From Methanomicrobiales archaeon (GTDB taxonomy: Archaea > Halobacteriota > Methanomicrobia > Methanomicrobiales > Methanoculleaceae): a stretch of DNA of 22,647 bases. The stretch lies in assembly GCA_019136335.1 (NCBI GenBank), contig JAGVUK010000324.1, positions 1 through 22,647 on the forward strand, in the 5' to 3' direction. Shown here one piece after another: positions 13,919 to 20,390 of this stretch (positions are counted from its first letter, which is position 1; each line of letters opens with the position of its first letter). A model generated the notes under the pieces. That model was not told the DNA's origin. It was given only the letters and a program-made list of their open reading frames with translations, and ran no database searches. The position numbers and the translations under genes were made by a program.

Positions 13919-14501
13919 TTGGTGCGGCGGCGCTACGGCCGACTCCGTGCAGTTCTGCAGCAGAAGGGGGTGGAGGACGCCAAGGAGAAACTGCGCAAGA
14001 TCTCCGGCCGGGAGCGCCGGTTCAAGACCAACACGAACCACGTCGTCAGCAAAAGGATCGTCTGCGCTACCGGAGACGCGAAGCGGGGGATTGCCCTGGA
14101 AGACCTAACGGGCATTCTCCAGTGGACTACGGTTACGAAGACCCGGCACGAGCGGGGCATCACAGGTGGGCGTTCCATCAGATCCGATCCTTCATCGAGT
14201 ACAAGGCCCGACGGGCCGGGGTTCTGGTGAAGGTGATCGACGAGGCGTACATAAGCCAGCAGTGTAGTGTCTGCAGGTTCGTTCACCCCGACGACCGCCC
14301 GAGCCAGGCAGCGTTCCTCTGCCTCACGTGCAGCCACGCCGGGAACACCGATCTGAATGCAGGCGTTAACATCGTTTCCAGGACTCTCGTCAACGATCCT
14401 ATTGTGGGCTGCTCCTCCGCCACCGGGGAAGAAGTTGAATCGCAAGCCTGTAATGAGCGCGCTCCCATCCACGGGATCGTGCCCCCGACAAGAGAAGGGG
14501 G
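13919..14501 (+). pseudogene. tnpB: Decayed IS200/IS605-type TnpB (OrfB) gene
   Basis: Two frames together give the C-terminal half of a TnpB. Frame one (13919 to about 14140) reads LVRRRYGRLRAVLQQKG, GRERRFKTNTNHVVSKRIV and GIALEDLTGI, the last carrying the second RuvC acid. Frame two (about 14140 on) reads HHRWAFHQIRSFIEYKARRA, then the zinc finger CSVC and CLTC, and NTDLNAGVNI with the third RuvC Asp. A net one-base loss near 14140-14153 breaks the frame, and the N-terminal half with the first RuvC Asp is absent, so no active nuclease is made. The remnant begins seven bases after the previous gene's stop. No TnpA is present. The 207 bases from 14507 to 14713 hold no gene, only the mntA promoter. 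Confidence 0.88.
14482..14501 (+). repeat. Right-end-like hairpin of the IS200/IS605 remnant
   Basis: CCCCC-GACAAGAGAA-GGGGG followed by TAGTC, downstream of the TnpB zinc-finger region. Elements of this family carry a subterminal hairpin at the right end, so this probably marks the old boundary near 14506. The exact end cannot be set without an intact copy. Confidence 0.45.
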
Positions 14502-14682
14502 TAGTCGGCGCGGCGCCAGGTTCCCTGTGATGCTGTTCGGCAGGTGTTCCCTGCACTGGCAAGACTCCTTTCGCCCTACCCCCTGCCGCAGCCATTGCTC
14601 TGCTTCCTGCATTTCGCATTCGTAGCGCCTCTCGCCCGGTGTCTGGATGGGGCTACCGGGATATTCTCCCGCGTGGCACAAG

Positions 14683-14691
14683 GTCTTTATC
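14683..14691 (+). promoter_or_regulatory. TATA box of mntA-hepT
   Basis: GTCTTTATC is centred about 27 bases before the ATG at 14714, fitting a leaderless message for the toxin-antitoxin pair. Confidence 0.5.
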
Positions 14692-14713
14692 TGCCGGCAG
14701 CGACCACTCTCCA

Positions 14714-15139
14714 ATGAGACCCCGGGACGTCTCCCCGGAAGAGAAACAGCATCTTCGTGCCCTTCTCACCACCCGGCTGGAGGAGAGAGAGGAGATCCTG
14801 TTTGCGTACGTGTACGGCTCCTTTCTGCAGGGCCCCTTCCGCGATATCGATATTGCCGTTTCCCTCGTGCATGGCAGCCCCGGACTTACTGACCCGCTCC
14901 GGTATGAGCTGGCGCTCGCGCAGGAACTGGAGGAGGCGATCGGGGTGCCAGTCGATGTACGGGTGCTCTCCGCGGCCCCGCTCTCGTTCGCGTTCACGGT
15001 CCTCCGGACGGGGGAGATCCTGCTCTCCCGCGACGAGCGGGTGCGCTGCGAGTTTGCCTGCAAGATTCTCACCGAGTATCATGACTTCTCCTATTATCGG
15101 GAGCGCTACAGGAGGGAAGCTCTTGGTCTCCTACGATGA
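14714..15139 (+). CDS. mntA: MntA-like minimal nucleotidyltransferase antitoxin
   Basis: A 141-residue DNA polymerase beta-type nucleotidyltransferase. The active site is Gly35-Ser36-x7-Asp44-x-Asp46 in YGSFLQGPFRDIDIAV, a shortened form of the GSx10DxD signature. In characterised MntA-HepT pairs, MntA adds AMP units to a Tyr of the HepT toxin and so silences it. Downstream, VDVRVLSAAPLSFAF and the LLSRDERVRCEF region, which carries a helix, are usual for the family. The ATG at 14714 is chosen because a TATA box lies 27 bases upstream; the open frame extends to 14639 without support. It overlaps hepT by 17 bases. The pair sits next to a transposon remnant, an accessory setting typical of toxin-antitoxin genes. 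Confidence 0.92.
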   Translation: MRPRDVSPEEKQHLRALLTTRLEEREEILFAYVYGSFLQGPFRDIDIAVSLVHGSPGLTDPLRYELALAQELEEAIGVPVDVRVLSAAPLSFAFTVLRTGEILLSRDERVRCEFACKILTEYHDFSYYRERYRREALGLLR

Positions 15140-15551
15140 AGAGAAGGTCACTACCCTGTCGTCAGAGTTGATGCAGGCCTGTGAGCGGCTCCGGGAACTG
15201 GGCAGACTGCCGAGGGAAGTATTCACGCAAGACCCGCATCTCGTTGCAAGCGCGAAATATCACCTTATCATCGGCATCGAGGCGGCTATCGATCTCGCCA
15301 ACCATGTGATTACGAAGAATCGATGGAAAATCCCGGAAAATTATGCCGACACGTTCTGCATTTTAGAGGAGCACGGGTTCTTCGATAAGAACCTCGGAAC
15401 GCGCCTGCAGACAATGGCCCGGTTCCGAAACCGGTTGATCCACATCTATTGGGATATTGACAATGACAGGATCTACAACCTGCTCCAGGAAGATATCGGC
15501 GACATCGAGCAGTATCTCACAGAGTATATCCGTGCCCTGCAGCGAGAGTGA
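15123..15551 (+). CDS. hepT: HepT-like toxin (HEPN ribonuclease)
   Basis: A 142-residue helical HEPN-family protein. The catalytic and modification motif R-x4-H-x-Y is Arg102, His107 and Tyr109 in RNRLIHIYWDID. His and Arg serve RNA cleavage, and Tyr109 would be the residue AMPylated by MntA. No ATG or GTG fits the N-terminus. A TTG at 15123 follows a strong ribosome site (AGGAGGGA, seven bases before it), so TTG is taken as the start. This places 17 bases inside the end of mntA, which ensures antitoxin is made with or before toxin. The gene is intact in frame with a normal length. Confidence 0.9.
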   Translation: MVSYDEEKVTTLSSELMQACERLRELGRLPREVFTQDPHLVASAKYHLIIGIEAAIDLANHVITKNRWKIPENYADTFCILEEHGFFDKNLGTRLQTMARFRNRLIHIYWDIDNDRIYNLLQEDIGDIEQYLTEYIRALQRE

Positions 15552-15557
15552 CCGTCC

Positions 15558-15573
15558 CCCGGCAGAAACCGGG
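15558..15573 (+). terminator. Hairpin after hepT
   Basis: CCCGG-CAGAAA-CCGGG starts six bases after the hepT stop and is followed by ATCTTCCTCC, a short pyrimidine tract. It may be a terminator or a transcript-stabilising hairpin. The rest of the 277-base gap up to 15828 holds the promoter region of the next gene and no coding sequence that I can support. Confidence 0.4.
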
Positions 15574-15733
15574 ATCTTCCTCCCCCGTTCGGCATGCTCA
15601 GGATGGCCCCCCGGAAACGGCCACACCAGGACTCAAGCGGAAGGAATCCGGGCGTAAAAGTGCTCCATTACCCGGTGCTCCCGCTCCCCGCCGTGGAACT
15701 TCATAACGATCGTATCACAATCATTGCCCCGCC

Positions 15734-15820
15734 CCCGGGAGAGACACCCTTATCTCCCGGGAGCGACGATTCCCTGCCATGGATAGGGCGTGGGCACCCG
15801 GGAGCCTTCTCCCCCGGGAG
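15734..15820 (+). promoter_or_regulatory. Promoter and repeat-rich leader of the CDP-alcohol transferase gene
   Basis: A perfect nine-base inverted repeat, CCCGGGAGA (15734-15742) and TCTCCCGGG (15753-15761), brackets the TATA-like CCCTTATCT, so a protein bound to the repeat would cover the promoter. The octamer CCCGGGAG occurs four times: 15734, 15756, 15797 and 15813. The last copy includes the ribosome site GGGAGG before the GTG start, and copies three and four flank a complementary CTCCC that could hide it. Confidence 0.55.
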
Positions 15821-15828
15821 GCGGGCCG

Positions 15829-16416
15829 GTGATCGAGGAGCGCCTCCGGGCAAGGACGAACGGGGTGCTTGTGCGGACCGCCTCCCTCGTCGCCCGGACC
15901 GGGGTGACCCCGAACACCCTCACCCTGCTCGGGTTTGCCGGGATGGCGGTCGCCGGGGTCCTCTGTGCCGCCGGTTCGTTCTTCTCCGCCGGACTCGTTG
16001 TCGCGGCATCGTGTACCTTCGACGCGCTCGACGGAGCGCTTGCCCGGGCGAGCGGTGCCGCATCGGTCTTCGGGGCGTTCCTCGACTCGTTTCTGGACCG
16101 CTACGCGGAGGCAGCGGTCTACGCCGGGCTGCTCGTCCACTACGCGTGGGCCGCAGCGCCCTGGGGCGTCGTTGCTGCGTTTGCGGCCGCGATCGGGTCG
16201 CTGATGGTCAGTTACGCCCGGGCCAGGGCCGGGGGTCTCGGGATCGAGTGCCGGGCCGGCCTCTTCGCCCGGCCGGAGCGGCTCGCGGTCATCATCGCCG
16301 GGCTGGTCACCGGGTTCGTCTTCCCGGCGCTCGTCATCCTTGCGGTCGCCACGAACGCCACCGCCGTCCGGCGGCTCCTCCACGTCCGGCTCCTTGCGGA
16401 GTTGCCGCCGGGGTGA
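15829..16416 (+). CDS. CDP-alcohol phosphatidyltransferase, archaetidylinositol phosphate synthase-like
   Basis: A 195-residue membrane enzyme with about six hydrophobic segments that joins CDP-activated lipid to an alcohol. The family motif is complete: Asp65-x2-Asp68-Gly69-x2-Ala72-Arg73-x8-Gly82-x3-Asp86-x3-Asp90, with the Asp residues holding the metal ions and the last acting as base. The N-terminal RTGVTPNTLTLLGF block is shared with archaeal enzymes that make archaetidylinositol phosphate from CDP-archaeol and inositol phosphate; that substrate is inferred from the group. The GTG at 15829 is chosen because GGGAGG lies seven bases before it; an in-frame GTG at 15790 lacks one. The leader has striking repeats. 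Confidence 0.9.
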   Translation: MIEERLRARTNGVLVRTASLVARTGVTPNTLTLLGFAGMAVAGVLCAAGSFFSAGLVVAASCTFDALDGALARASGAASVFGAFLDSFLDRYAEAAVYAGLLVHYAWAAAPWGVVAAFAAAIGSLMVSYARARAGGLGIECRAGLFARPERLAVIIAGLVTGFVFPALVILAVATNATAVRRLLHVRLLAELPPG

Positions 16417-16423
16417 TCCCGGG

Positions 16424-16891
16424 TCACCCCTGTCCCGGCCGCACCTCGACCGTCCGGTTGAACGGAACCTCGAACGTCGCGATGCCGTAGTCGAGCGTCC
16501 CGGAGCCGTCGACCCGGAGCATGATCGTCCCGTCCTGCAGGGTACGCAGGAGCGCCTGCACGAGCGGCGGATTATCGACGGTCACCGGGATGGCGACGGT
16601 GGTCTCGCCGTCGGGCCGGATCCGGATCCCTTCCTGCTCCCCGTGCGCGAGGTAGACCGCCCGCCCGTCATCGAGGAAGAAAACGTCGAACGAGACCCGG
16701 GCCAGGGTGGCGCCGATGGGGTTGGGGTTGTCGACGATGAGCCGGAGCGTGAGGTTGGTGCTCCCCCACGTGATCTTCTCGACCTCGACCCCGCCGACGG
16801 CGACGGTCGGCTCCTTGAGCGGAGGGGCCGCACAGCCGGCAGCACTGCAGAGCAGAACAACCATGAGGAGGATGGCAGCGGGACGCCACAT
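16424..16891 (-). CDS. LEA14/WHy-like lipoprotein
   Basis: A 155-residue secreted lipoprotein. The N-terminus (RPAAILLMVVLLCSAAGC) is a signal peptide with a lipobox ending at Cys20, so it should be anchored at the outer face of the membrane. The body (VEKITWGSTNLTLRLIVDNPNPIGA, NPPLVQALLRTLQDGTI, GSGTLDYGIATFEVPFNRTVEV) is the beta-sandwich of the LEA type 2/water-stress family, linked to desiccation and osmotic stress in plants; archaeal roles are unknown. Start: an ATG at 16906 is in frame, but a TATA box (16915-16923) lies so close that transcription would begin near 16891, matching the second ATG. The gene is convergent with the lipid synthase, seven bases apart. Confidence 0.87.
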   Translation of the reverse strand: MWRPAAILLMVVLLCSAAGCAAPPLKEPTVAVGGVEVEKITWGSTNLTLRLIVDNPNPIGATLARVSFDVFFLDDGRAVYLAHGEQEGIRIRPDGETTVAIPVTVDNPPLVQALLRTLQDGTIMLRVDGSGTLDYGIATFEVPFNRTVEVRPGQG

Positions 16892-16914
16892 GGGTCCCCG
16901 GTGCATCCTCCCGG

Positions 16915-16923
16915 CATATAGAC
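16915..16923 (-). promoter_or_regulatory. TATA box of the lipoprotein gene
   Basis: GTCTATATG on the minus strand lies about 28 bases before the ATG at 16891, favouring the shorter protein and a leaderless message. It lies directly downstream of the stop codon of the surface-protein remnant. Confidence 0.5.
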
Positions 16924-17136
16924 CTAACCCCCCTCGTAGGAGAGCACCGGCTCGACGGGGACGTAGTTCCTGACGACGATGTTGTCGGCGTAGAAGTGGT
17001 GCGGGTCGCCTGACCCCCAGGCGGAAGACCCGATCAGCGCAACGTCGGTGAAGACCATCAGGGGGTCGTCGGCGAACCGCAGGGTCATGTTCCCCGGGTA
17101 TCCATTCGTATCACTCGTTCCGGGGGCCAGGGTCCA
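16924..17136 (-). pseudogene. C-terminal remnant of a secreted or surface protein (DUF2341/LamG-like)
   Basis: A 70-codon open stretch without a start codon, ending in TAG. It reads WTLAPGTSDTNGYPGNMTLR, then FADDPLMVFTDVALIGSS, then HHFYADNIVVRNYVPVEPVL and SYEGG. The pattern DNIVVRNYxxxEPVxSxEG resembles the close of lectin-like repeat domains in archaeal surface proteins (DUF2341, LamG jelly-roll), where a DxVxVRxYxxPEP ending is common. A TAA stop precedes the fragment, and upstream lies the flavoprotein gene on the other strand. It seems to be the tail of a larger deleted gene. Family assignment is by pattern memory only. It fills most of the 287 bases between the lipoprotein and flavoprotein genes. 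Confidence 0.6.
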
Positions 17137-17150
17137 TTATACGCCCCACC

Positions 17151-17160
17151 TCTATAGCAT
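17151..17160 (+). promoter_or_regulatory. TATA-like box of the flavoprotein gene
   Basis: TCTATAGCAT is centred about 27 bases before 17182, between the in-frame ATG codons at 17179 and 17185, so either could be a leaderless start. Confidence 0.45.
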
Positions 17161-17178
17161 ATCGGCCGCCGCACCCCA

Positions 17179-18453
17179 ATGCTGATGTTCCCCCGGGAAG
17201 CACGGTATAAGGTTATTGCCGTGAACGACGCCATCGTGATCATCGGGGGAGGTCCCGCAGGGCTCTTCTGCGCCCTGCAGGCAGCGGGAAAAGGACGGGC
17301 CGTGGTCCTCTTTGAGAAGAAACCCGCACCGGCGCGAAAACTCCTGGTTGCAGGCTCGGGACAGTGCAACATCACCCACGACGGGGAGATCGCCGGTTTC
17401 TTCTCCCGTTACGGCGACCACGGGGCGTTCCTCCGCCCCGCGCTCCTGAACTTTACGAACCGGGATCTTATCGCCTTCTTTGCCGACAGGGGTCTTTTGA
17501 TGCAGGCCGAACCCGGGGGGAAGGTCTTCCCCGAGACCCGGCGGTCCGCCGACGTTCTTGCCGTCCTCCTCGCGGAGTGCTCCGCCCGCGGGGTGGCTAT
17601 CCGGTGCAACGAGCCGGTCCTCGCCGTGGAGCGGGACGGGGACGGGTTCCTCATCCGGACAGGGAAGGCTGTCGTCCGGGCCGGCGTCCTCGTCATCGCC
17701 ACCGGGGGTGCCTCCTACCCCGCCACCGGCTCGACCGGGGACGGTTATGCCTTCGCCCGGGCCCTCGGGCAGCCCGTCACAGAGGTTGCCCCGGCGCTCA
17801 CCCCGGTCTATGTCGAGGACTACCCGTTCACCGACCTTGCCGGGATATCCTTCGAGAACATCACCATCGCCGTCTACCGGGGCGGAAGAGTGGTCCGCCG
17901 GCATACCGGCGACGTCCTGCTGACGCATACCGGCCTCTCCGGCCCGGGTATACTCGACCTCTCCCGCTTCATCCTCCCGGGCGACGTGCTCCGGGTCACG
18001 TTCCTTGATGGTGCGAACGCGGAAGCGGTGCGAAAGAGGGTCGCCGGTGCCGTCATGGAGGGCGGTGCGCGGCAGGCAAAGACCGCCCTCTGCGACCTCG
18101 CCCTCCCGGAACGGTTCGTCCGGCGGCTGCTCGATCTTGCCGGGGTCCCTGCGGGAGCGACCTGCGCCCACCTCCAAAAGAAGGCCCGGGACGCGCTTGT
18201 CGCGTCCGTCGCGGAGTTCCCATTCACCGTGGCGAGGCTCGGGGGATTTTCTCTGGCGATGGCGACGCGGGGCGGGGTCGCCCTCGACGGGATCGACCAT
18301 AAGACGATGGCCTCACGGATCGTGCAAAACCTCTACTGCATCGGCGAGGTGCTCGATATCGACGGCGACACCGGGGGCTACAACCTGCAGGCGACGTTCT
18401 CCACTGCAGCTCTCGCCGCCCGGGATATCACCGGGCTCCCCACCTCCCGGTGA
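17179..18453 (+). CDS. HI0933/YhiN-type FAD flavoprotein
   Basis: A 424-residue (or shorter) FAD oxidoreductase of the HI0933 family, whose reaction is not established. Visible: the FAD loop VIIGGGPAG (20-28), the GSGQCNITH block near 57-65 typical of the family, GGKVFPETRRSADVL, the second flavin motif VIATGGASYPATGSTGDGY, the LTHTGLSGPGIL insert and the C-terminal YCIGEVLDIDGDTGGYNLQ that closes around FAD. Homologues usually begin only a few residues before the GGGPAG loop, so GTG 17221 (reading MNDAIVIIGG) is a possible true start. The ATG at 17179 or 17185 fits the TATA spacing better. It stands alone on its strand with T-poor flanks; a weak TTTT lies at 18482. Confidence 0.92.
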   Translation: MLMFPREARYKVIAVNDAIVIIGGGPAGLFCALQAAGKGRAVVLFEKKPAPARKLLVAGSGQCNITHDGEIAGFFSRYGDHGAFLRPALLNFTNRDLIAFFADRGLLMQAEPGGKVFPETRRSADVLAVLLAECSARGVAIRCNEPVLAVERDGDGFLIRTGKAVVRAGVLVIATGGASYPATGSTGDGYAFARALGQPVTEVAPALTPVYVEDYPFTDLAGISFENITIAVYRGGRVVRRHTGDVLLTHTGLSGPGILDLSRFILPGDVLRVTFLDGANAEAVRKRVAGAVMEGGARQAKTALCDLALPERFVRRLLDLAGVPAGATCAHLQKKARDALVASVAEFPFTVARLGGFSLAMATRGGVALDGIDHKTMASRIVQNLYCIGEVLDIDGDTGGYNLQATFSTAALAARDITGLPTSR

Positions 18454-18589
18454 CCCCGCCGCTACCCGGAAACTGAACCTCTTTTCCCTCCGGCTCAAGG
18501 CCCCGGAACCCCATAACCCCCCTTCCTGTACGGTCGGTATATCCCCGGGGCGCGCTGTATCCGTTCCCGGCCCATCTACGGTCGTGATA

Positions 18590-18674
18590 GTTATATTGAA
18601 GATGCCAGATACCTGGTTTCAAATAGAAATGATATTATATTATCAATCATATTAAAGCATATTGAGAGAATAAC
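18590..18674 (+). promoter_or_regulatory. AT-rich promoter region of the transglutaminase-like gene
   Basis: About 80 bases of strikingly AT-rich sequence (for example ATGATATTATATTATC) stand out from the GC-rich surroundings. CATATTAAAG (18648-18657) is about 25 bases before the GTG at 18675, consistent with a leaderless start. The 18454-18589 part of the gap shows no gene. Confidence 0.5.
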
Positions 18675-19244
18675 GTGGTTTGGAGTATTCTTCAGGCTAT
18701 CCTTCTCCTCTCCGTCCTCATCCCGCAGGGGCACCTGGTCTGCGACGGCGGATGGGGTGACCCCGGGAGCGGCGCCCCTGGACCGGTCTTTACCGATGAT
18801 TGGGCCTGGTTCCCTGTACCGGAAGAGGACCTCGCCCCGGGGAGTACAGATCCTTCCTGCAACGGATTCATTGAGCGGGTGGACCGGGCGACGTTTGCCC
18901 GTGTCGACGGCATCCCCCGTCTCTTCCCGGTGGGCCTTAACGCGACCCTCGCCCACAGGAAGGGCGACTGCACCGACCTTGCGCTCCTCAGGGCGGAGAT
19001 CCTCCGCCGGAACGGGATCCCCGCCCGGCCGGTCCACGGGTTCATGGTCTGGGATGCAGAGACGTTCCGGACCGACGCACTCCACGTGGAGGTCTTCGGG
19101 CGGGGCATCGCCGTCCACGACTGGGTCGAACTTGGCGACGGCCGGACGATGGGTGCCTACGAAGGGGTTCCGGGGATCCGGTGCGTGAAGACCGGGAACG
19201 GGGTCTGCTTCCAGCCAGTCTTCGAAGCGCTGGGCTATATCTGA
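18675..19244 (+). CDS. Secreted transglutaminase-like cysteine peptidase
   Basis: A 189-residue protein with an N-terminal hydrophobic segment (about 4-19) that serves as signal peptide or anchor. The core resembles the transglutaminase-like superfamily: HRKGDCTDLALLRAEILR with nucleophile Cys99, then NGIPARPVHGFMVW, then a His of AVHDWVELGDGRT (His148, with Asp155 a candidate third residue). Such archaeal enzymes are mostly proteases or amide-bond enzymes acting outside the cell; the substrate is unknown. Additional cysteines (23, 62, 170, 178) suggest disulfides. The start is GTG, supported by the TATA spacing. It is followed by the BofA-like gene on the same strand, each with its own promoter-like box. 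Confidence 0.8.
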   Translation: MVWSILQAILLLSVLIPQGHLVCDGGWGDPGSGAPGPVFTDDWAWFPVPEEDLAPGSTDPSCNGFIERVDRATFARVDGIPRLFPVGLNATLAHRKGDCTDLALLRAEILRRNGIPARPVHGFMVWDAETFRTDALHVEVFGRGIAVHDWVELGDGRTMGAYEGVPGIRCVKTGNGVCFQPVFEALGYI

Positions 19245-19296
19245 GCGGCGACACCCCCCGGGGAAGGTTCAATACCCGGGGCGTCAAACGGGCAGT

Positions 19297-19572
19297 ATGA
19301 GCTTGTTTACAGCGCTCCTTGCCCTGATCCTGGTTGCCGTTGTCGCGTTCGTCCTCTACAAAGTGGTCAAAAGCGTCGCCGGGCTCATCATCAACGCCGT
19401 CGTGGGCGTGATCCTGCTCTGGCTCATCGACGTCCTCAACCTCATGAGCCTCGTCGGCCGGCCCGACATCCCCATCAACCTGATCACCGTCCTCATCTGC
19501 GCGATCGGCGGGATCTTCGGTGTGCTGGTCACGGTGGTGCTGCACCTCCTCGGGGTCCCGCTGACGCTGTGA
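19297..19572 (+). CDS. BofA-like small membrane protein
   Basis: A 91-residue protein with three hydrophobic segments (about 4-21, 27-48 and 60-88). The stretch INAVVGVILLWLIDVLNLM followed by IPINLITVLICAIGGIFGVL matches the pro-sigmaK processing inhibitor BofA family. In Bacillus, BofA restrains the membrane metalloprotease SpoIVFB, an M50 enzyme; archaea have no sigma factors, so the target must differ. An M50 peptidase is encoded at 2032 in the same window, and pairing of the two is an attractive guess only. TTCAATACC about 25 bases before the ATG suggests a leaderless message. It is convergent with the flavodoxin gene, 15 bases apart. Confidence 0.85.
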   Translation: MSLFTALLALILVAVVAFVLYKVVKSVAGLIINAVVGVILLWLIDVLNLMSLVGRPDIPINLITVLICAIGGIFGVLVTVVLHLLGVPLTL

Positions 19573-19587
19573 GGGGCGGAGAGCCGC

Positions 19588-20079
19588 CTACGCGGCCGGC
19601 GCGGGGGCCTCTGCGATCGTCCGGGCGAGCCTCTCGATCGCCGGGCCGAACTGCCCGGCATCGACCTCGCTCTCGAGCGTGGTTGCCGACGAGACGAACC
19701 GCATCCCCTTCGCTTCGAGGCTCTTCCTCACGATCGCAACCGCTTTCTCCGCCCCCGAACCCCCCATCTCCACGAGGACCGAGAAGGGTTTTCCCGAAGC
19801 TCCGGAGACCTGGGAGAGGTACTCGTTGACGTAGGGCGGAACCTTCTGCGACCAGACCGGGGTTGCGACGACCAGGAAGTCGACACCGGTAAGGTCCGCC
19901 TGCACCGGGCGGATCGCTGCCCGCATGCCGAACGCCGCCATCATGCCCTTCCTGAACATCCCCACCTCCGAAACCGGTTCGATCTTCTCAAGCCTGCCGC
20001 CGACCCGCTCGGCGAGCGCCGCCGCCACTTTCTCGGTATGCCCCTGCCAGGAGTAGTACACGATGAGGATCACCACCAT
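19588..20079 (-). CDS. Flavodoxin
   Basis: A 163-residue flavodoxin-family FMN protein for low-potential electron transfer or quinone/thiol redox work. VILIVYYSWQGHTEKVA near the N-terminus is the FMN phosphate loop (usual form SxTGxT), and VVATPVWSQKVPPYVNEYL is the second flavin-contacting block. The tail is Ala/Pro rich. The frame has an ATG at 20103, but a strong TATA box (20104-20115) abuts it, so transcription would begin near 20082; the real start is then the ATG at 20079 or the GTG at 20082, which gives a normal flavodoxin N-terminus. There is no iron-sulfur motif, unlike the three Isf-type proteins of the redox island. Confidence 0.9.
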   Translation of the reverse strand: MVVILIVYYSWQGHTEKVAAALAERVGGRLEKIEPVSEVGMFRKGMMAAFGMRAAIRPVQADLTGVDFLVVATPVWSQKVPPYVNEYLSQVSGASGKPFSVLVEMGGSGAEKAVAIVRKSLEAKGMRFVSSATTLESEVDAGQFGPAIERLARTIAEAPAPAA

Positions 20080-20103
20080 CACCCGGCAGGCATACAGGCT
20101 CAT

Positions 20104-20115
20104 CTTATATATACG
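20104..20115 (-). promoter_or_regulatory. TATA box of the flavodoxin gene
   Basis: CGTATATATAAG on the minus strand, close to the archaeal consensus, is centred about 27 bases before GTG 20082 and 30 before ATG 20079. It decides against the longer ORF beginning at 20103. Confidence 0.7.
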
Positions 20116-20206
20116 TGACAGGGCCGGGACCGCGAAGACCGCCGGGGTGCCGGGTATCGCCCGCCGCGCGGAACCCTCATATCTTCGCCGCCCATAACCT
20201 CAGGGT

Positions 20207-20386
20207 ATGCAGGAGTACGGTCCCGGTATCGTCGGCGAGGTCCGATTTGCCCGCCAGGACGGCGGCTACTATGTGCAGCTCTACGACCGGGAAGGAACAC
20301 CCGTCGGCAGGACGGGGCTCTGGAGGACCGAGGCAAAGGCAAAAGAGGCGGCCCGAAAGCTCGCCGCGAAGATGGGCGGGGAGTGA
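20207..20386 (+). CDS. Small protein of unknown function, 59 residues
   Basis: A complete small gene: MQEYGPGIVGEVRFARQDGG, then YYVQLYDREGTPVGRTGLWR, then TEAKAKEAARKLAAKMGGE. The predicted layout is three beta strands followed by a basic amphipathic helix, resembling small nucleic-acid-binding or DUF1508-like folds, but no family is claimed. CATATC about 27 bases before the ATG gives a leaderless promoter like those of its neighbours. Codon use has the strong G/C third-base bias of real genes here. Its stop lies four bases from the end of the convergent panE gene. Confidence 0.75.
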   Translation: MQEYGPGIVGEVRFARQDGGYYVQLYDREGTPVGRTGLWRTEAKAKEAARKLAAKMGGE

Positions 20387-20390
20387 CCCC

